A stretch of 54,064 nt of DNA from Oscillospiraceae bacterium (lineage in GTDB: Bacteria > Bacillota > Clostridia > Oscillospirales > Acutalibacteraceae): NCBI GenBank assembly GCA_902786285.1, contig CADABX010000006.1, positions 1 to 54,064 of the forward strand, in the 5' to 3' direction. The stretch's first letter is position 1, and every line of letters starts with the position of its first letter. A program made the translations under genes and the position numbers. This document shows, in pieces, positions 41,091 to 48,901 of the stretch. The notes beneath the pieces were generated by a model. That model was not told the origin of the DNA, searched no databases, and was given only the letters and a program-made list of their open reading frames with translations.

Positions 41091-41212
41091 TTGCCCTCCC
41101 CGCTGGGGCTGCGAAGCAGACACAGCTTCATGGGGAGGGTGGCACGCGCCCACACGATTCGCGGTAAGGCGACAACATCCGATGCGCGTGACGGGTGAGG
41201 TTGGAACGTGCG
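41091..41212 (+). repeat. Dispersed GC-rich intergenic repeat, copy 2
   Basis: TTGCCCTCCCCGC, an inner segment, GGGGAGGGTGGCA, a second inner segment and TGACGGGTGAGGT: the same order as at 36838-36896, with longer inserts. From 41213 to the promoter at 41427 the sequence is AT-richer toward the right and holds no recognisable gene. Confidence 0.72.
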
Positions 41213-41426
41213 GTTTGATGATCGGTGACGGATGGATGCGAATCACGCTGTGTTTCAGCGCATCGTTTCCCTGCGCGGCGGTCCGTTTTCCCGCGCCGCC
41301 GGCGTTTTTCGCGTCCCGCCCCAAAAAAAAGTTGAAAATCGATCATCAGAAAAAACGAGGAAAAACGAGGAAATCGGCGAAAATCAAAGCATTCGATTTG
41401 TATATTAAAAAAGTTTCAAAAATGGG

Positions 41427-41455
41427 TTGACATCCGTTTCGCGTTGTGATAAACT
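41427..41455 (+). promoter_or_regulatory. Promoter of rplM-rpsI
   Basis: TTGACA (41427-41432), 17-base spacer, extended TGATAAACT (-10 at 41450-41455). The roughly 55-base leader has one small hairpin (GGCGCGCTGCGCC) and no convincing ribosomal-protein leader structure. Confidence 0.88.
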
Positions 41456-41514
41456 ATGTCAGCAATTTGACATCGGGCGCGCTGCGCCAAAGAATTTGAT
41501 TGGAGGAAACCAAC

Positions 41515-41943
41515 ATGTCAACTTATATGCCCAAAGCCGGCGACATCACCCGCAAATGGTATATTATTGATGCCGAAGGCCAGACGCTCGGCAAGGTGGC
41601 AACCAAGGCTGCCGACCTGCTGCGCGGCAAACACAAACCGACGTTTGTGCCCCACATGGACTGCGGGGATCATGTGATCATCATCAACGCAGACAAAATC
41701 GTGCTCACCGGCAAAAAGCTGGAGCAGAAAATGTATTATCATCACACCGGTTATATCGGCAACATGAAGCAGGTCAAGTATAAGACGCTGCTCGAAAAGA
41801 AGCCGGAATTCGTGATGACCAAGGCTGTCAAGGGTATGATCCCCGACACCACCATCGGCCGTCAGGCGCTCACCAGACTGCGCGTGTTCGCAGGCGCCGA
41901 GCACACCCACGCCGCTCAGAAGCCTGAAAAGGTTGAACTTTAA
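41515..41943 (+). CDS. rplM: 50S ribosomal protein L13
   Basis: A 142-residue ribosomal protein, the usual length. WYIIDAEGQTLGKVATKAADLLRGKHKPTFVPHMDCGDHVIIINADKIVLTGKK and the internal VKGMIPDTTIGRQALTRLRVFAG segment are diagnostic. L13 binds 23S rRNA early in large-subunit assembly. I start it at ATG 41515 after TTGGAGGAAACC; a TTG five codons upstream would use the ribosome-binding site as coding sequence. rpsI follows after 17 bases, the normal pairing. Confidence 0.98.
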   Translation: MSTYMPKAGDITRKWYIIDAEGQTLGKVATKAADLLRGKHKPTFVPHMDCGDHVIIINADKIVLTGKKLEQKMYYHHTGYIGNMKQVKYKTLLEKKPEFVMTKAVKGMIPDTTIGRQALTRLRVFAGAEHTHAAQKPEKVEL

Positions 41944-41960
41944 GAGGGAGGTAACGAACT

Positions 41961-42359
41961 ATGTATGAAACAACTCCGTTCTTCTACGGCACCGGCCGCA
42001 GAAAGAAATCCATCGCGCGCGTTCGTGTCTATGCCGGCACCGGCAAGATCACGATCAACGACAGAGACATCGACGACTACTTCGGTCTCGATACCCTCAA
42101 GCTCATCGTTCGTCAGCCCCTTAACGTGACCGAACTGAACGACAAGTTCGACATCGTCTGCCGCGTCACCGGCGGCGGCGTGACCGGTCAGGCCGGCGCC
42201 ATCCGCCACGGTCTTGCCCGCGCACTGCTGCAGTATGACGAATCCCTTCGCCCGGTACTCAAGAAGGCAGGCTTCCTGACCCGCGACCCGAGAATGAAGG
42301 AAAGAAAGAAATACGGTCTCAAAGGCGCTCGCCGTGCACCGCAGTTCAGCAAGAGATAA
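41961..42359 (+). CDS. rpsI: 30S ribosomal protein S9
   Basis: A 132-residue protein with [17 protein letters not shown] at the start, [20 protein letters not shown] in the middle and the conserved C-terminal [17 protein letters not shown], whose last Arg reaches the P-site tRNA anticodon. AGAGGGAGG precedes the ATG. The final six codons and the terminator are duplicated several times downstream. Confidence 0.98.
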   Translation: MYETTPFFYGTGRRKKSIARVRVYAGTGKITINDRDIDDYFGLDTLKLIVRQPLNVTELNDKFDIVCRVTGGGVTGQAGAIRHGLARALLQYDESLRPVLKKAGFLTRDPRMKERKKYGLKGARRAPQFSKR

Positions 42360-42375
42360 CAATTTGCTATCTATC

Positions 42376-42408
42376 AACCTCGTCCGTTTGGGCGGGGTTG
42401 TTTCTTTT
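42376..42408 (+). terminator. Terminator of rplM-rpsI (first of three copies)
   Basis: AACCTCGTCC-GTTT-GGGCGGGGTT (two G-T pairs) followed by GTTTCTTTTCTTT. Near-identical copies start near 42529 and 42680. Confidence 0.85.
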
Positions 42409-42418
42409 CTTTGGCGAA

Positions 42419-42493
42419 CTGCGGGTCCTCGCGGCACAGCCGCTGCGGTCGCAGCTAAAAACAGTCCACCGGACTGTTTTCTTAACGCTGCGA
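42419..42493 (+). repeat. Palindromic intergenic element, copy A
   Basis: CTGCGGGTCCTCGCGGCA, then GCCGCTGCGG, then the perfect palindrome AAAACAGTCC-ACC-GGACTGTTTT (42458-42480) and CTTAACGCTGCGA. Confidence 0.82.
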
Positions 42494-42570
42494 CAGTTCT
42501 CCAAGAGATAACCTGTTGCCCTTTATCAACCTCGTCCGTTTGGGCGGGGTTGTTTCTTTTCTTTGGGAAA

Positions 42571-42645
42571 CTGCGGGTCCTCGCGGCATAGCCGCTGCGG
42601 TCGCAGCTAAAAACAGTCCACCGGACTGTTTTTTTTACGCTGCGA
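42571..42645 (+). repeat. Palindromic intergenic element, copy B
   Basis: Same modules as copy A, 152 bases on; palindrome at 42610-42632, followed by TTTTACGCTGCGA. Differs at only a few bases. Confidence 0.82.
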
Positions 42646-42719
42646 CAGTTCAGCAAGAGATAACAATTTGCTATCTACCAACCTCGTCCGTTTGGGCGGG
42701 GTTGTTTCTTTGCTTTGGA

Positions 42720-42783
42720 AGGGCCGAGGGCCAAGGGTAAAGGGCAAAGGGCCGAGGGTAAAGGGCAAAGGGCCGAGGGGCGG
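42720..42783 (+). repeat. Purine-rich tandem repeat
   Basis: Repeated AGGGCCGAGGG(T/C)AAAGGGCAA units. Similar AAGGGC-type runs lie at 46831-46860 and 53766-53795. Confidence 0.8.
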
Positions 42784-42827
42784 TAAAGCCTGACAGTTCA
42801 GCAAGAGACAACAATTTCTTCAAAATA

Positions 42828-42876
42828 CAAAAAGCCCCCGGAAACAGGGCGTTTCCAAGGGCTTCTTTTGTGATGA
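42828..42876 (-). terminator. Terminator of the GH29 gene
   Basis: Minus strand: GCCCTTGGAAACGCCC loops back on GTTTCCGGGGGC and is followed by TTTTTG. Confidence 0.75.
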
Positions 42877-42908
42877 TCGGCAACCGGAGAAGCGGCGCTG
42901 CTTACACG

Positions 42909-44192
42909 TTAAAGCGACAGCAGTCTGTCTCCGCCGTGGAGCTGCGGAAACAGGTTGCCGCGGTCCTGCTCCGGTTCCGTTTCAAAGATCAGCTCCACGA
43001 CGCCGATGTTGCAGACGGGATCGGGTGAACGGGCGGGCAAGCCTTTCACCGTGATGCGCGCCGCATCCTGTGTGAAGGGCAGCGCCTCCCCGGTGGCGGG
43101 CAGCCGCGCCGAAAGCAGCTTTGTGTAATAGCCACCAAGGGTAAATTCTCCGTTGTCCGGCCAGATCCAGTTCCACACAAAAACGCGATTTTGCTTGCGG
43201 GTGGTGCTGCGGACGCTGAATTCGCCGACGGCCGGGGAAACCTGTCCGTACACCGCGTCGCCGTTGGCGGAAAGCCAGCGGCCCACCTGTGTGAGCGGTT
43301 CCACCGCCTCCGCAGGGACGGAGCCGTCCGGCGCGGGGCCGATATTGAGCAGCAGATTGCCGCAGCTCGCCGTCACGCGCCACAGCATCCGCAGGATACG
43401 CTGCGCGTTGTAGCTGTAAGGCGCCGCCTGCGCGGAATCGATATAGCCCCAGCTCAGCTCGTTGAAGGTCATGCAGGCCTCCCAGTCGCGGTCCTGCGGA
43501 CGGATCTCCTCCTCCGGTGTGCCGAAATCCTCCTCCAAATGGGAACGGTTGTTGATGATGATATCCGGCTGCAGCGCGCGCAGATGCTGGTTGCGGCGCA
43601 GCGAATCCCAGCCTTCAAAGCTTTCCAGCGGCATAGGGCAGTCATACCAGAGAATGTCGATCTTGTCGTAGTTGGTCAGCAGCTCGGTGTTGAGCGCCGT
43701 CAGATAGTCGTTGTAGCGCCGCCGCGCGTCCGGGTCGGTGGCGCAGTCTCTGCCGTCCGGGTGGTGCCAGTCCATCACGGAGGAATAAAACCCCACGCCG
43801 AGGTCATATTCCCGGCAGGCGTCTACAAACTCCCGTACAAGATCGCGGTGCGGCCCGAAGTTGACGCTGTTAAACGGGTTGACCTTGGAATCCCACAGGG
43901 AAAAGCCCTCGTGATGGCGGGTGGTCAGCACCATATATTTACAGCCTGCGGCTTTGGCGAGCTTGGCCCATTCGCGGGGCGCGCCGGGCTTCGGCTGAAA
44001 TCGCTCCGCGAGCTTTTCGTATTCCTCCGGCGGGATATTCTCGTTTGCCATCGCCCACTCCTGCCGGCCGAGCAGCGCGTATAATCCAAAATGGACGAAC
44101 ATCCCGAACCGCGCCTCGCGCCACCATTTCATGCGCTTATCACGCGTTGCGGCGGTCGCCGCTTCATATTCCGCTTTGGAAAGATATTGCAC
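42909..44192 (-). CDS. GH29 alpha-L-fucosidase
   Basis: A 427-residue soluble family 29 enzyme. MKWWREARFGMFVHFGLYALLGRQEW opens the barrel, CKYMVLTTRHHEGFSLWDSKVNPFNS holds the conserved His pair, and the nucleophile is Asp184 in DILWYDCP. A C-terminal beta domain begins near residue 320. No signal peptide, so it should act on imported fucosylated oligosaccharides. It stands alone with its own promoter and terminator, between rpsI and the EF-G paralogue. It releases L-fucose; the linkage preference cannot be read. Confidence 0.92.
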   Translation of the reverse strand: MQYLSKAEYEAATAATRDKRMKWWREARFGMFVHFGLYALLGRQEWAMANENIPPEEYEKLAERFQPKPGAPREWAKLAKAAGCKYMVLTTRHHEGFSLWDSKVNPFNSVNFGPHRDLVREFVDACREYDLGVGFYSSVMDWHHPDGRDCATDPDARRRYNDYLTALNTELLTNYDKIDILWYDCPMPLESFEGWDSLRRNQHLRALQPDIIINNRSHLEEDFGTPEEEIRPQDRDWEACMTFNELSWGYIDSAQAAPYSYNAQRILRMLWRVTASCGNLLLNIGPAPDGSVPAEAVEPLTQVGRWLSANGDAVYGQVSPAVGEFSVRSTTRKQNRVFVWNWIWPDNGEFTLGGYYTKLLSARLPATGEALPFTQDAARITVKGLPARSPDPVCNIGVVELIFETEPEQDRGNLFPQLHGGDRLLSL

Positions 44193-44227
44193 AGTCAGAC
44201 ACTCCTTTGCTTTTTGGTTGTATCCAC

Positions 44228-44256
44228 ATTATAGATTGCCCGGAGAGAAAAAACAA
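44228..44256 (-). promoter_or_regulatory. Promoter of the GH29 gene
   Basis: Minus strand: TTGTTT (44256-44251), 17-base spacer, TATAAT (44233-44228). Confidence 0.78.
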
Positions 44257-44291
44257 CGGCCTTTCTTTTTTATATATTTTTTAAAAAAACT

Positions 44292-44320
44292 TTGCCTTTT
44301 ACGCTTTGCTGTGCTAATAT
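44292..44320 (+). promoter_or_regulatory. Promoter of the orphan signal-peptide ORF
   Basis: TTGCCT (44292-44297), 17-base spacer, extended TGCTAATAT (-10 at 44315-44320), with AGAGGAAA at 44339-44346. Confidence 0.7.
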
Positions 44321-44362
44321 AAAACGAACCTAACGATTAGAGGAAATTTTCTGAATAAACAA

Positions 44363-44503
44363 ATGCGCAAACCCATCAGCGTTTTGCTGAGCCTTGTGCT
44401 GGTTTTGACGCTTGCGTTCAGCAGCGTGCTGCCGGCAATCCCGCCGCTGGCCGATAGCTGTCGACTGCCGACTGCGCCGTGCGGCGCAACTTATGCAGTG
44501 TGA
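44363..44503 (+). pseudogene. Remnant of a secreted protein: signal peptide only
   Basis: A 46-codon frame from ATG 44363 (or CTG 44351, better spaced from the AGAGGAAA site). Residues 1-31 are a textbook signal peptide (MRKPISVLLSLVLVLTLAFS then SVLPAIPPLAD). The mature part is replaced by repeat-like DNA (GATAGCTGTCGACTGCCGAC) and a stop at 44501. With its own promoter upstream, this is the start of an exported protein gene whose body has been lost, less likely a true micropeptide. Confidence 0.6.
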
Positions 44504-44539
44504 ACAAAAAAGAATCCACAAAATTAGTCATAAATCAGT

Positions 44540-44568
44540 TTGAAAGTTTATGCAGAATATGATACAAT
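44540..44568 (+). promoter_or_regulatory. Promoter of the EF-G paralogue
   Basis: TTGAAA (44540-44545), 17-base spacer, extended TGATACAAT (-10 at 44563-44568). Confidence 0.82.
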
Positions 44569-44574
44569 ATGCGT

Positions 44575-44686
44575 TGACAGCTTTGCGGACAGACGGGATA
44601 CCGCGCCGACTGTGAAGCCGACCCGGGACCGATCCCCGAAAAGAAGAATCGCACCGCGGCTTTTGTGCCGACGGGTGCAAGGAGGT
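44575..44686 (+). promoter_or_regulatory. Long GC-rich 5' leader of the EF-G paralogue
   Basis: About 115 transcribed bases before the start. They can form paired segments (for example CACCGCGGC with GCCG pairs and CGACCCGGGACCG), but I match them to no known riboswitch or leader class and see no T-run attenuator. Confidence 0.4.
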
Positions 44687-44693
44687 TTTTATT

Positions 44694-46763
44694 TTGAAAG
44701 CATACGATGCGAACCATATCCGAAATATTGCCATTGCCGGCCACACCGGAAAAGGTAAGACGAGCCTTGCCGAAGCGATGCTCTATCTTGCCAAGGCGAC
44801 CGACCGTCTGGGTAAAATTGCCGACGGCAACACCGTGCTGGACTTTGACCCCGAAGAAAAGAAACGCCAGTGCTCTTTGTCCACCGCGTTTGCGCCGCTG
44901 GAATGGAAGGACTGCAAAATCAACCTGCTCGACGCGCCGGGCAAATTCGACTTTGAAGGCGGCGTCTATGAAGCGATGCGCGCTGCGGAATGCGCCCTGA
45001 TCGTCACGTCTGCCGGTTCCGGCTTCGACGTCGGCGCGGAAAAGGCCATCAAGGCTGCCGATGCCCGCGGCATTGCGAAGTTTTTTGCCATCACGAAGGT
45101 CGACGCGGAAAACCGCGATTTCTATAAAACGTTTGAAGCGCTGAAGGAAGAGATCGGCGCAAAGCTCTGCCCGGTCGTCGTGCCCCACATGGTCGGCGGC
45201 AAAGCGGAAAGCTATGTCAACCTTTGCTCCGGCAAAGCGTTCTCCTATAAAAACGGCAAAGCAACCCCGGTCGATATGCCGGCTGACCCGCATTTCGACG
45301 AGATGAAGGAAGTGCTCATGGAAGCGGTCGCTTCTGTGGACGACGACCTCATGATGAAATACTTCGACGGCGAAGAGCTGACGAAGGAGGAGATCATCAA
45401 CGGCCTGACCAAGGGCGTGGAGACCGGCGAGATCTATCCGGTTTATGCCTGCTCCGGCACCACGCTCGACGGCGTGGATCTGCTGCTGGACGCCATCGTC
45501 TATTCCGCACCCGCCCCGGCCCAGGCCGGCGGCGAAACCGCGAAGGACGACGACGGCAACGACGTGGAGGTCAAGTGCGACCCGAACGGCCCGCTTGCCG
45601 CGATCTGCTTCAAAACCGTTGCCGACCCGTTCGTGGGTAAGATGAGCTTTGTGAAGGTCGTTTCCGGCAAAATCACCGCCGACGTGCCCGCCTATGTGGC
45701 CCGCACCGGCAGCAGCGAACGTATGGGTAAGCTCATCAGCGTCCGCGGCAACAAGCAGGAGGACATCAGCGCGATCGGCGCCGGCGACATCGGCGTCATC
45801 ACCAAGCTGAACTCGCTTGACACCGGCGACACGATCTGCGACCCGAAAAAGGTTGTGAACCTGGAGGGCGTGAAGTTCCCGGCACCGTCGCTTTCCATGG
45901 CGATCGTCGTCAAGAAGAAGGGCGAAGAAGACAAAGTCGCCGCCGGTCTGCGCCGGATCATGGGCGAAGATCCGACCGTCGTGTTCTCCACCAACGAAGA
46001 GACCCGCGAAATGATTCTTTCCGGTCTGGGCGAACAGCATCTGGACATCGTGCTTGCCAAGCTGAAGAGCAAGTTCGGCGTAGAGATCGACCTCAAGATC
46101 CCGAAGGTGGCCTATCGCGAAACCATCCGCAAGTCCTGCTCCGTGCAGGGTCGTCACAAGAAGCAGTCCGGCGGTTCCGGTCAGTTCGGTGACGTGTGGA
46201 TCCGCTTTGAGCCGCACGACGGCGACGAGCTGATCTTCGAAAGCGAAGTGGTCGGCGGCTCCGTGCCGAAGAACTACTTCCCGGCTGTTGAAAAAGGCTT
46301 GCAGGAAGCGATCCAGAAGGGCCCGCTTGCCGGTTATCCGGTCGTTGGCCTCAAGGCTGTGCTGTACGACGGCTCCTACCACCCGGTGGACTCCAACGAT
46401 ATGGCGTTCCGTACCGCCGCGAAGATCGCGTATAAGAACGGTATGGCGCAGGCCGCACCGGTCATCCTTGAGCCGATCGGCGATCTCAAGGTCTACATCC
46501 CCGACGCCAACCTCGGCGATATCATGGGCGATATCACCAAGAGAAGAGGCCGCGTGATGGGTATGGGCGCCGCGGACGAGCCGAAGATGCAGGAACTGGT
46601 TGCCGAAGTGCCGATGGCCGAAATGGGCGATTTCTCCACCATGCTGCGTTCCGTGACCGCAGGCCGCGGCTACTTCACCCTGACCTTCGCGCGCTATGAA
46701 GACGCGCCGGCCAACGTGGCCCAGAAGGTCATTGAAGACGCAAAGGCGGAAGCCGAAGAATAA
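44694..46763 (+). CDS. EF-G-like GTPase (FusA paralogue)
   Basis: A 689-residue translation-factor GTPase with the five-domain EF-G layout. G1 is GHTGKGKT (16-23), switch I is reduced to DFDPEEKKRQCSLSTA, G3 is DAPG (80-83, usually DTPG) and G4 is TKVD (134-137, usually NKxD). Domain IV has SGGSGQFGDVWIRFEP and domain V ends with GRGYFTLTFARYED. This belongs to the EF-G-like branch common in Firmicutes beside the true fusA; whether it translocates ribosomes, recycles them or has a stress role is unknown. It begins with TTG at 44694, eight bases after AAGGAGG. No resistance-type Tet(M) signature is evident. Confidence 0.88.
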   Translation: MKAYDANHIRNIAIAGHTGKGKTSLAEAMLYLAKATDRLGKIADGNTVLDFDPEEKKRQCSLSTAFAPLEWKDCKINLLDAPGKFDFEGGVYEAMRAAECALIVTSAGSGFDVGAEKAIKAADARGIAKFFAITKVDAENRDFYKTFEALKEEIGAKLCPVVVPHMVGGKAESYVNLCSGKAFSYKNGKATPVDMPADPHFDEMKEVLMEAVASVDDDLMMKYFDGEELTKEEIINGLTKGVETGEIYPVYACSGTTLDGVDLLLDAIVYSAPAPAQAGGETAKDDDGNDVEVKCDPNGPLAAICFKTVADPFVGKMSFVKVVSGKITADVPAYVARTGSSERMGKLISVRGNKQEDISAIGAGDIGVITKLNSLDTGDTICDPKKVVNLEGVKFPAPSLSMAIVVKKKGEEDKVAAGLRRIMGEDPTVVFSTNEETREMILSGLGEQHLDIVLAKLKSKFGVEIDLKIPKVAYRETIRKSCSVQGRHKKQSGGSGQFGDVWIRFEPHDGDELIFESEVVGGSVPKNYFPAVEKGLQEAIQKGPLAGYPVVGLKAVLYDGSYHPVDSNDMAFRTAAKIAYKNGMAQAAPVILEPIGDLKVYIPDANLGDIMGDITKRRGRVMGMGAADEPKMQELVAEVPMAEMGDFSTMLRSVTAGRGYFTLTFARYEDAPANVAQKVIEDAKAEAEE

Positions 46764-46793
46764 GATTTCCCGTACATTTCAATATACACACAC

Positions 46794-46828
46794 AACAAAA
46801 GCCGCTCCGTCTGGGGCGGCTTTTGTTA
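46794..46828 (+). terminator. Terminator of the EF-G paralogue
   Basis: AACAAAAGCCGC and GCGGCTTTTGTT form a 12-bp stem. Confidence 0.85.
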
Positions 46829-47071
46829 GTGCAAAGGGCAAAGGGCATAGGGCCAAGGGACGCGCTCGACGCGGCGGGTGACGGGGAGGTGACCGCCGCG
46901 AAGGGGAAAAGGCTTGTTGTGGCGACGTTCAAACCTCACCCGCCGTCGCGTTTATGCGTGATACTCCCACCGTGAAAGCTGTGGCGCGACGGCATTCTCG
47001 GCTGCCGCCTCGGTCGTTGCTTCTCAGCCTACGGCTGAGAGGTCGCCACCGGCGACCCGCAACCCTCGGCC
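46829..47071. repeat. Intergenic stretch of AAGGGC repeats and CACCCGCCGTCGCG-type repeat
   Basis: AAAGGGCAAAGGGC words (46831-46860), then CGGCGGGTGACGGGGAGGT and, inverted about 50 bases on, CCTCACCCGCCGTCGCG; a short hairpin CTCAGCCTACGGCTGAG lies at 47026-47042. I see no gene. Confidence 0.65.
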
Positions 47072-48181
47072 CTAAAACGAAACCCACATCGCCGGCCGCA
47101 CCGCTGTGCCCGTATCCTCCACGGGTTCGCCGAAGATGCTGGTCAGCGCGCCGATCGCCATCACGCGGCCGGGTGCGCTACCCGGGGTACGCGTCCACCA
47201 TTTCGCGCTCAGGCGGTAGTCGGACGTGTCCTTGACCGAGGCCCACGCGGTGGCTTTGCAATAGGCGGATTCGGCAAGCGAAAAATAGGTGCGCACTTCG
47301 CTGCGGCTCAAAACGAACAGTCTGTCTTTGGTCGCGTCGCCCGGATCGGCGCCGAAGGCCGGGTTTTTGTCGGGTAAAACGGTCGTTTTGGCGATCTTTT
47401 CCCGTTCCGCTTTGGTAAATGCTTCGCGCAAAAAGTCGCCGTTGAGCCACGCGCGCAGGCTGCCATTTTGCCAGGTGACGTCGCCGTCTTTACCGTATGG
47501 ACGGAAATCGAGCGCGTATTTGCTGACAAGCAGGGCTTTACCGTCGGCTTTGTCGAGCACGATCCAGAAGATGTCCTCTTTGCCGTCGGCGGCTTTGTTG
47601 TCCTGTTCAAAGGTGCCGAAAGTCACCTCGTCTTTGACGCCGGCGTTTGCAATCGCCTGCATCTGGGCTTTGAGCCGGATCTCCTGCCGCTTGTCGGCGC
47701 TGTCTTTGTAGCCACGCAGCAGTACCAGCGTGCGGTAGGCCGTCGCGTAGTCGCCGCTGTCGATCGCAGTCATCGCCTTTTGATAAAAGCTGTGCGGCAA
47801 AATCGCCGTTACGGTCAGTGTGCCGAGCACAAGCAGCACGAGCAGCACGAGTGCTTCGATTTTCAGCCGTTTGCGGCGGCGCTGTTTCTTTTGAGCTTTG
47901 CGCTGTGCGGCGGCTGCGGCCGCCTGTTCTGCGGCAAACGCAGCTTTGGCGTTCCGGTCTTCAAACGGTTTTTGTGCGCCCGGCGGCGGAGACTGCGCGG
48001 ATTGCTGCTGCGGTGCAGATCGGTTCGGTTCCGGCTGTTTCGGCGCGGGCTGCGGGTGCGGCGCCTGCGCGGACGGTTCACCCACGGTCTGTTTGGTGCC
48101 GCAGTATTCGCACACGCCGACGTTGCTGCCCTCCGGCACGTCAAGGTCGCCGCCGCAGATCTTACATTGATAAATGGCCAT
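47072..48181 (-). CDS. Zinc-ribbon / transmembrane / DUF6273 protein
   Basis: A 369-residue protein. An N-terminal zinc ribbon (CKICGG...CEYCGT, residues 7-28) is followed by a Pro/Gln-rich linker, an Ala/Lys coiled coil, a membrane helix (about 109-128) and an external C-terminal DUF6273 domain (VTFGTFEQDN, DIFWIVLDK, LVSKYALDFRPYG, WLNGDFL, LFVLSRSEV, AVRPAMWVSF). DUF6273 is common in surface proteins of Clostridia and has no established function. Third gene of the SPFH operon, nine bases after its neighbour. It would link a cytoplasmic zinc ribbon to an outside domain. Confidence 0.85.
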   Translation of the reverse strand: MAIYQCKICGGDLDVPEGSNVGVCEYCGTKQTVGEPSAQAPHPQPAPKQPEPNRSAPQQQSAQSPPPGAQKPFEDRNAKAAFAAEQAAAAAAQRKAQKKQRRRKRLKIEALVLLVLLVLGTLTVTAILPHSFYQKAMTAIDSGDYATAYRTLVLLRGYKDSADKRQEIRLKAQMQAIANAGVKDEVTFGTFEQDNKAADGKEDIFWIVLDKADGKALLVSKYALDFRPYGKDGDVTWQNGSLRAWLNGDFLREAFTKAEREKIAKTTVLPDKNPAFGADPGDATKDRLFVLSRSEVRTYFSLAESAYCKATAWASVKDTSDYRLSAKWWTRTPGSAPGRVMAIGALTSIFGEPVEDTGTAVRPAMWVSF

Positions 48182-48190
48182 ACTGTCCCC

Positions 48191-48880
48191 TTATTTGCTG
48201 CGCTTGCAAAGCTCATTGCGCGTTTGCAGCGCAGTCTGCGTTTGCAAAATCGTCTTGCGCGCGGCGGCAAAGTCGCCGGCGGCAACAGCGGTTTGCAGTT
48301 CGTCGAGCAAAACGGAGAGCTGCAGCTCCTGCGCGCTTGTCGCGTCACAGCTCATCGGGTCGCTGAAACGGAAATCCTCCGCGAGCTTTTGTAGGTAGGT
48401 TTTGGTTTCGGCGTCGTCGCACGCACCGGCAATCGCCGCTGCTTTGGCTTGAAGCATGCGCATGTTGCCGGCGGCGTCCTTCACTTTTTCGTCCTGGGCT
48501 TCCGCAAACTCGCGTGCCGCGTCCGCGCCGACAAGGCCGACGGCAAACGCCGCAAACAGCAGCACATAGCACACTGCGCCGCACCACAGCGGCACCCGGT
48601 CGCCCAGCGCCATGCCCAAAAAGCCGAGCAGCATCTGCACGATGAGGTAGACCACGCCAAGGCGTGCGATCGGAAAGCCGTAGAACTTGCTTTTATAGGT
48701 TTCGCCCTTGTGAAACGCGAGGCCGATCGTGACGGCCTGCATCAGCACGGCGAACAGCGAAAACGCGAACGCCGTCCAATACAGCTTGGTATGTTCAAAA
48801 GGAATGACGAACGCGAGCACGAGAAACACGGCCAGTGCCAGCGCCACCAGCACGATTTCGCGAACAAGATTCTTTTTCAT
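48191..48880 (-). CDS. Membrane protein with four helices and a cytoplasmic helical tail
   Basis: A 229-residue protein, start at 48880 after AGAGGTG. Four hydrophobic segments occupy about residues 8-120; the remaining about 100 residues are soluble and helical (AKAAAIAGACDDAETKTYLQKLAEDFRFSDP...). I recognise no named family. The gene lies 21 bases after the SPFH gene and 9 before the zinc-ribbon/DUF6273 gene, so it is the likely membrane partner of the SPFH protein. Confidence 0.82.
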   Translation of the reverse strand: MKKNLVREIVLVALALAVFLVLAFVIPFEHTKLYWTAFAFSLFAVLMQAVTIGLAFHKGETYKSKFYGFPIARLGVVYLIVQMLLGFLGMALGDRVPLWCGAVCYVLLFAAFAVGLVGADAAREFAEAQDEKVKDAAGNMRMLQAKAAAIAGACDDAETKTYLQKLAEDFRFSDPMSCDATSAQELQLSVLLDELQTAVAAGDFAAARKTILQTQTALQTRNELCKRSK

Positions 48881-48901
48881 GGAAAGCACCTCTTTCTTTC
48901 G

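Larger units (their letters stand above)
42342..42811 (+). repeat. Four-fold, about 150-bp periodic repeat of the rpsI 3' end
   Basis: The last codons of rpsI (CAGTTCAGCAAGAGATAAC) recur at 42494, 42646 and 42794, with spacings of 152, 152 and 148. The first three copies are each followed by the same terminator. The first two units also contain the palindromic element; the third contains a purine-rich repeat instead; the fourth (GAGACAACAATTT) abuts the terminator of the opposing gene. No gene lies in 42360-42908 beyond these repeats. Confidence 0.88.

Noticed and set aside
40733-41430. Small ORFs between the TIM-barrel gene and rplM
   Set aside because: They translate repeat arrays (for example ENSEENVENPGKSVGKS) or GC hairpins, have no ribosome-binding sites and overlap on several frames.
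41456-41514. L13 autoregulatory leader RNA
   Set aside because: The leader is only about 55 bases with one small hairpin; I could not fit the known L13 leader structure.
42334-42883. Several short ORFs after rpsI with similar sequences (for example INLVRLGGVVSFLW)
   Set aside because: They are translations of the repeated terminator and palindromic element, not genes.
44535-46382. A 615-codon open frame opposite the EF-G paralogue
   Set aside because: Mirrors the codon pattern of the plus-strand gene, has no ribosome-binding site or recognisable domain.
44694-46763. Tet(M)-type ribosomal protection gene
   Set aside because: The sequence follows the EF-G-like housekeeping branch and lacks mobile-element context or a tet leader peptide.
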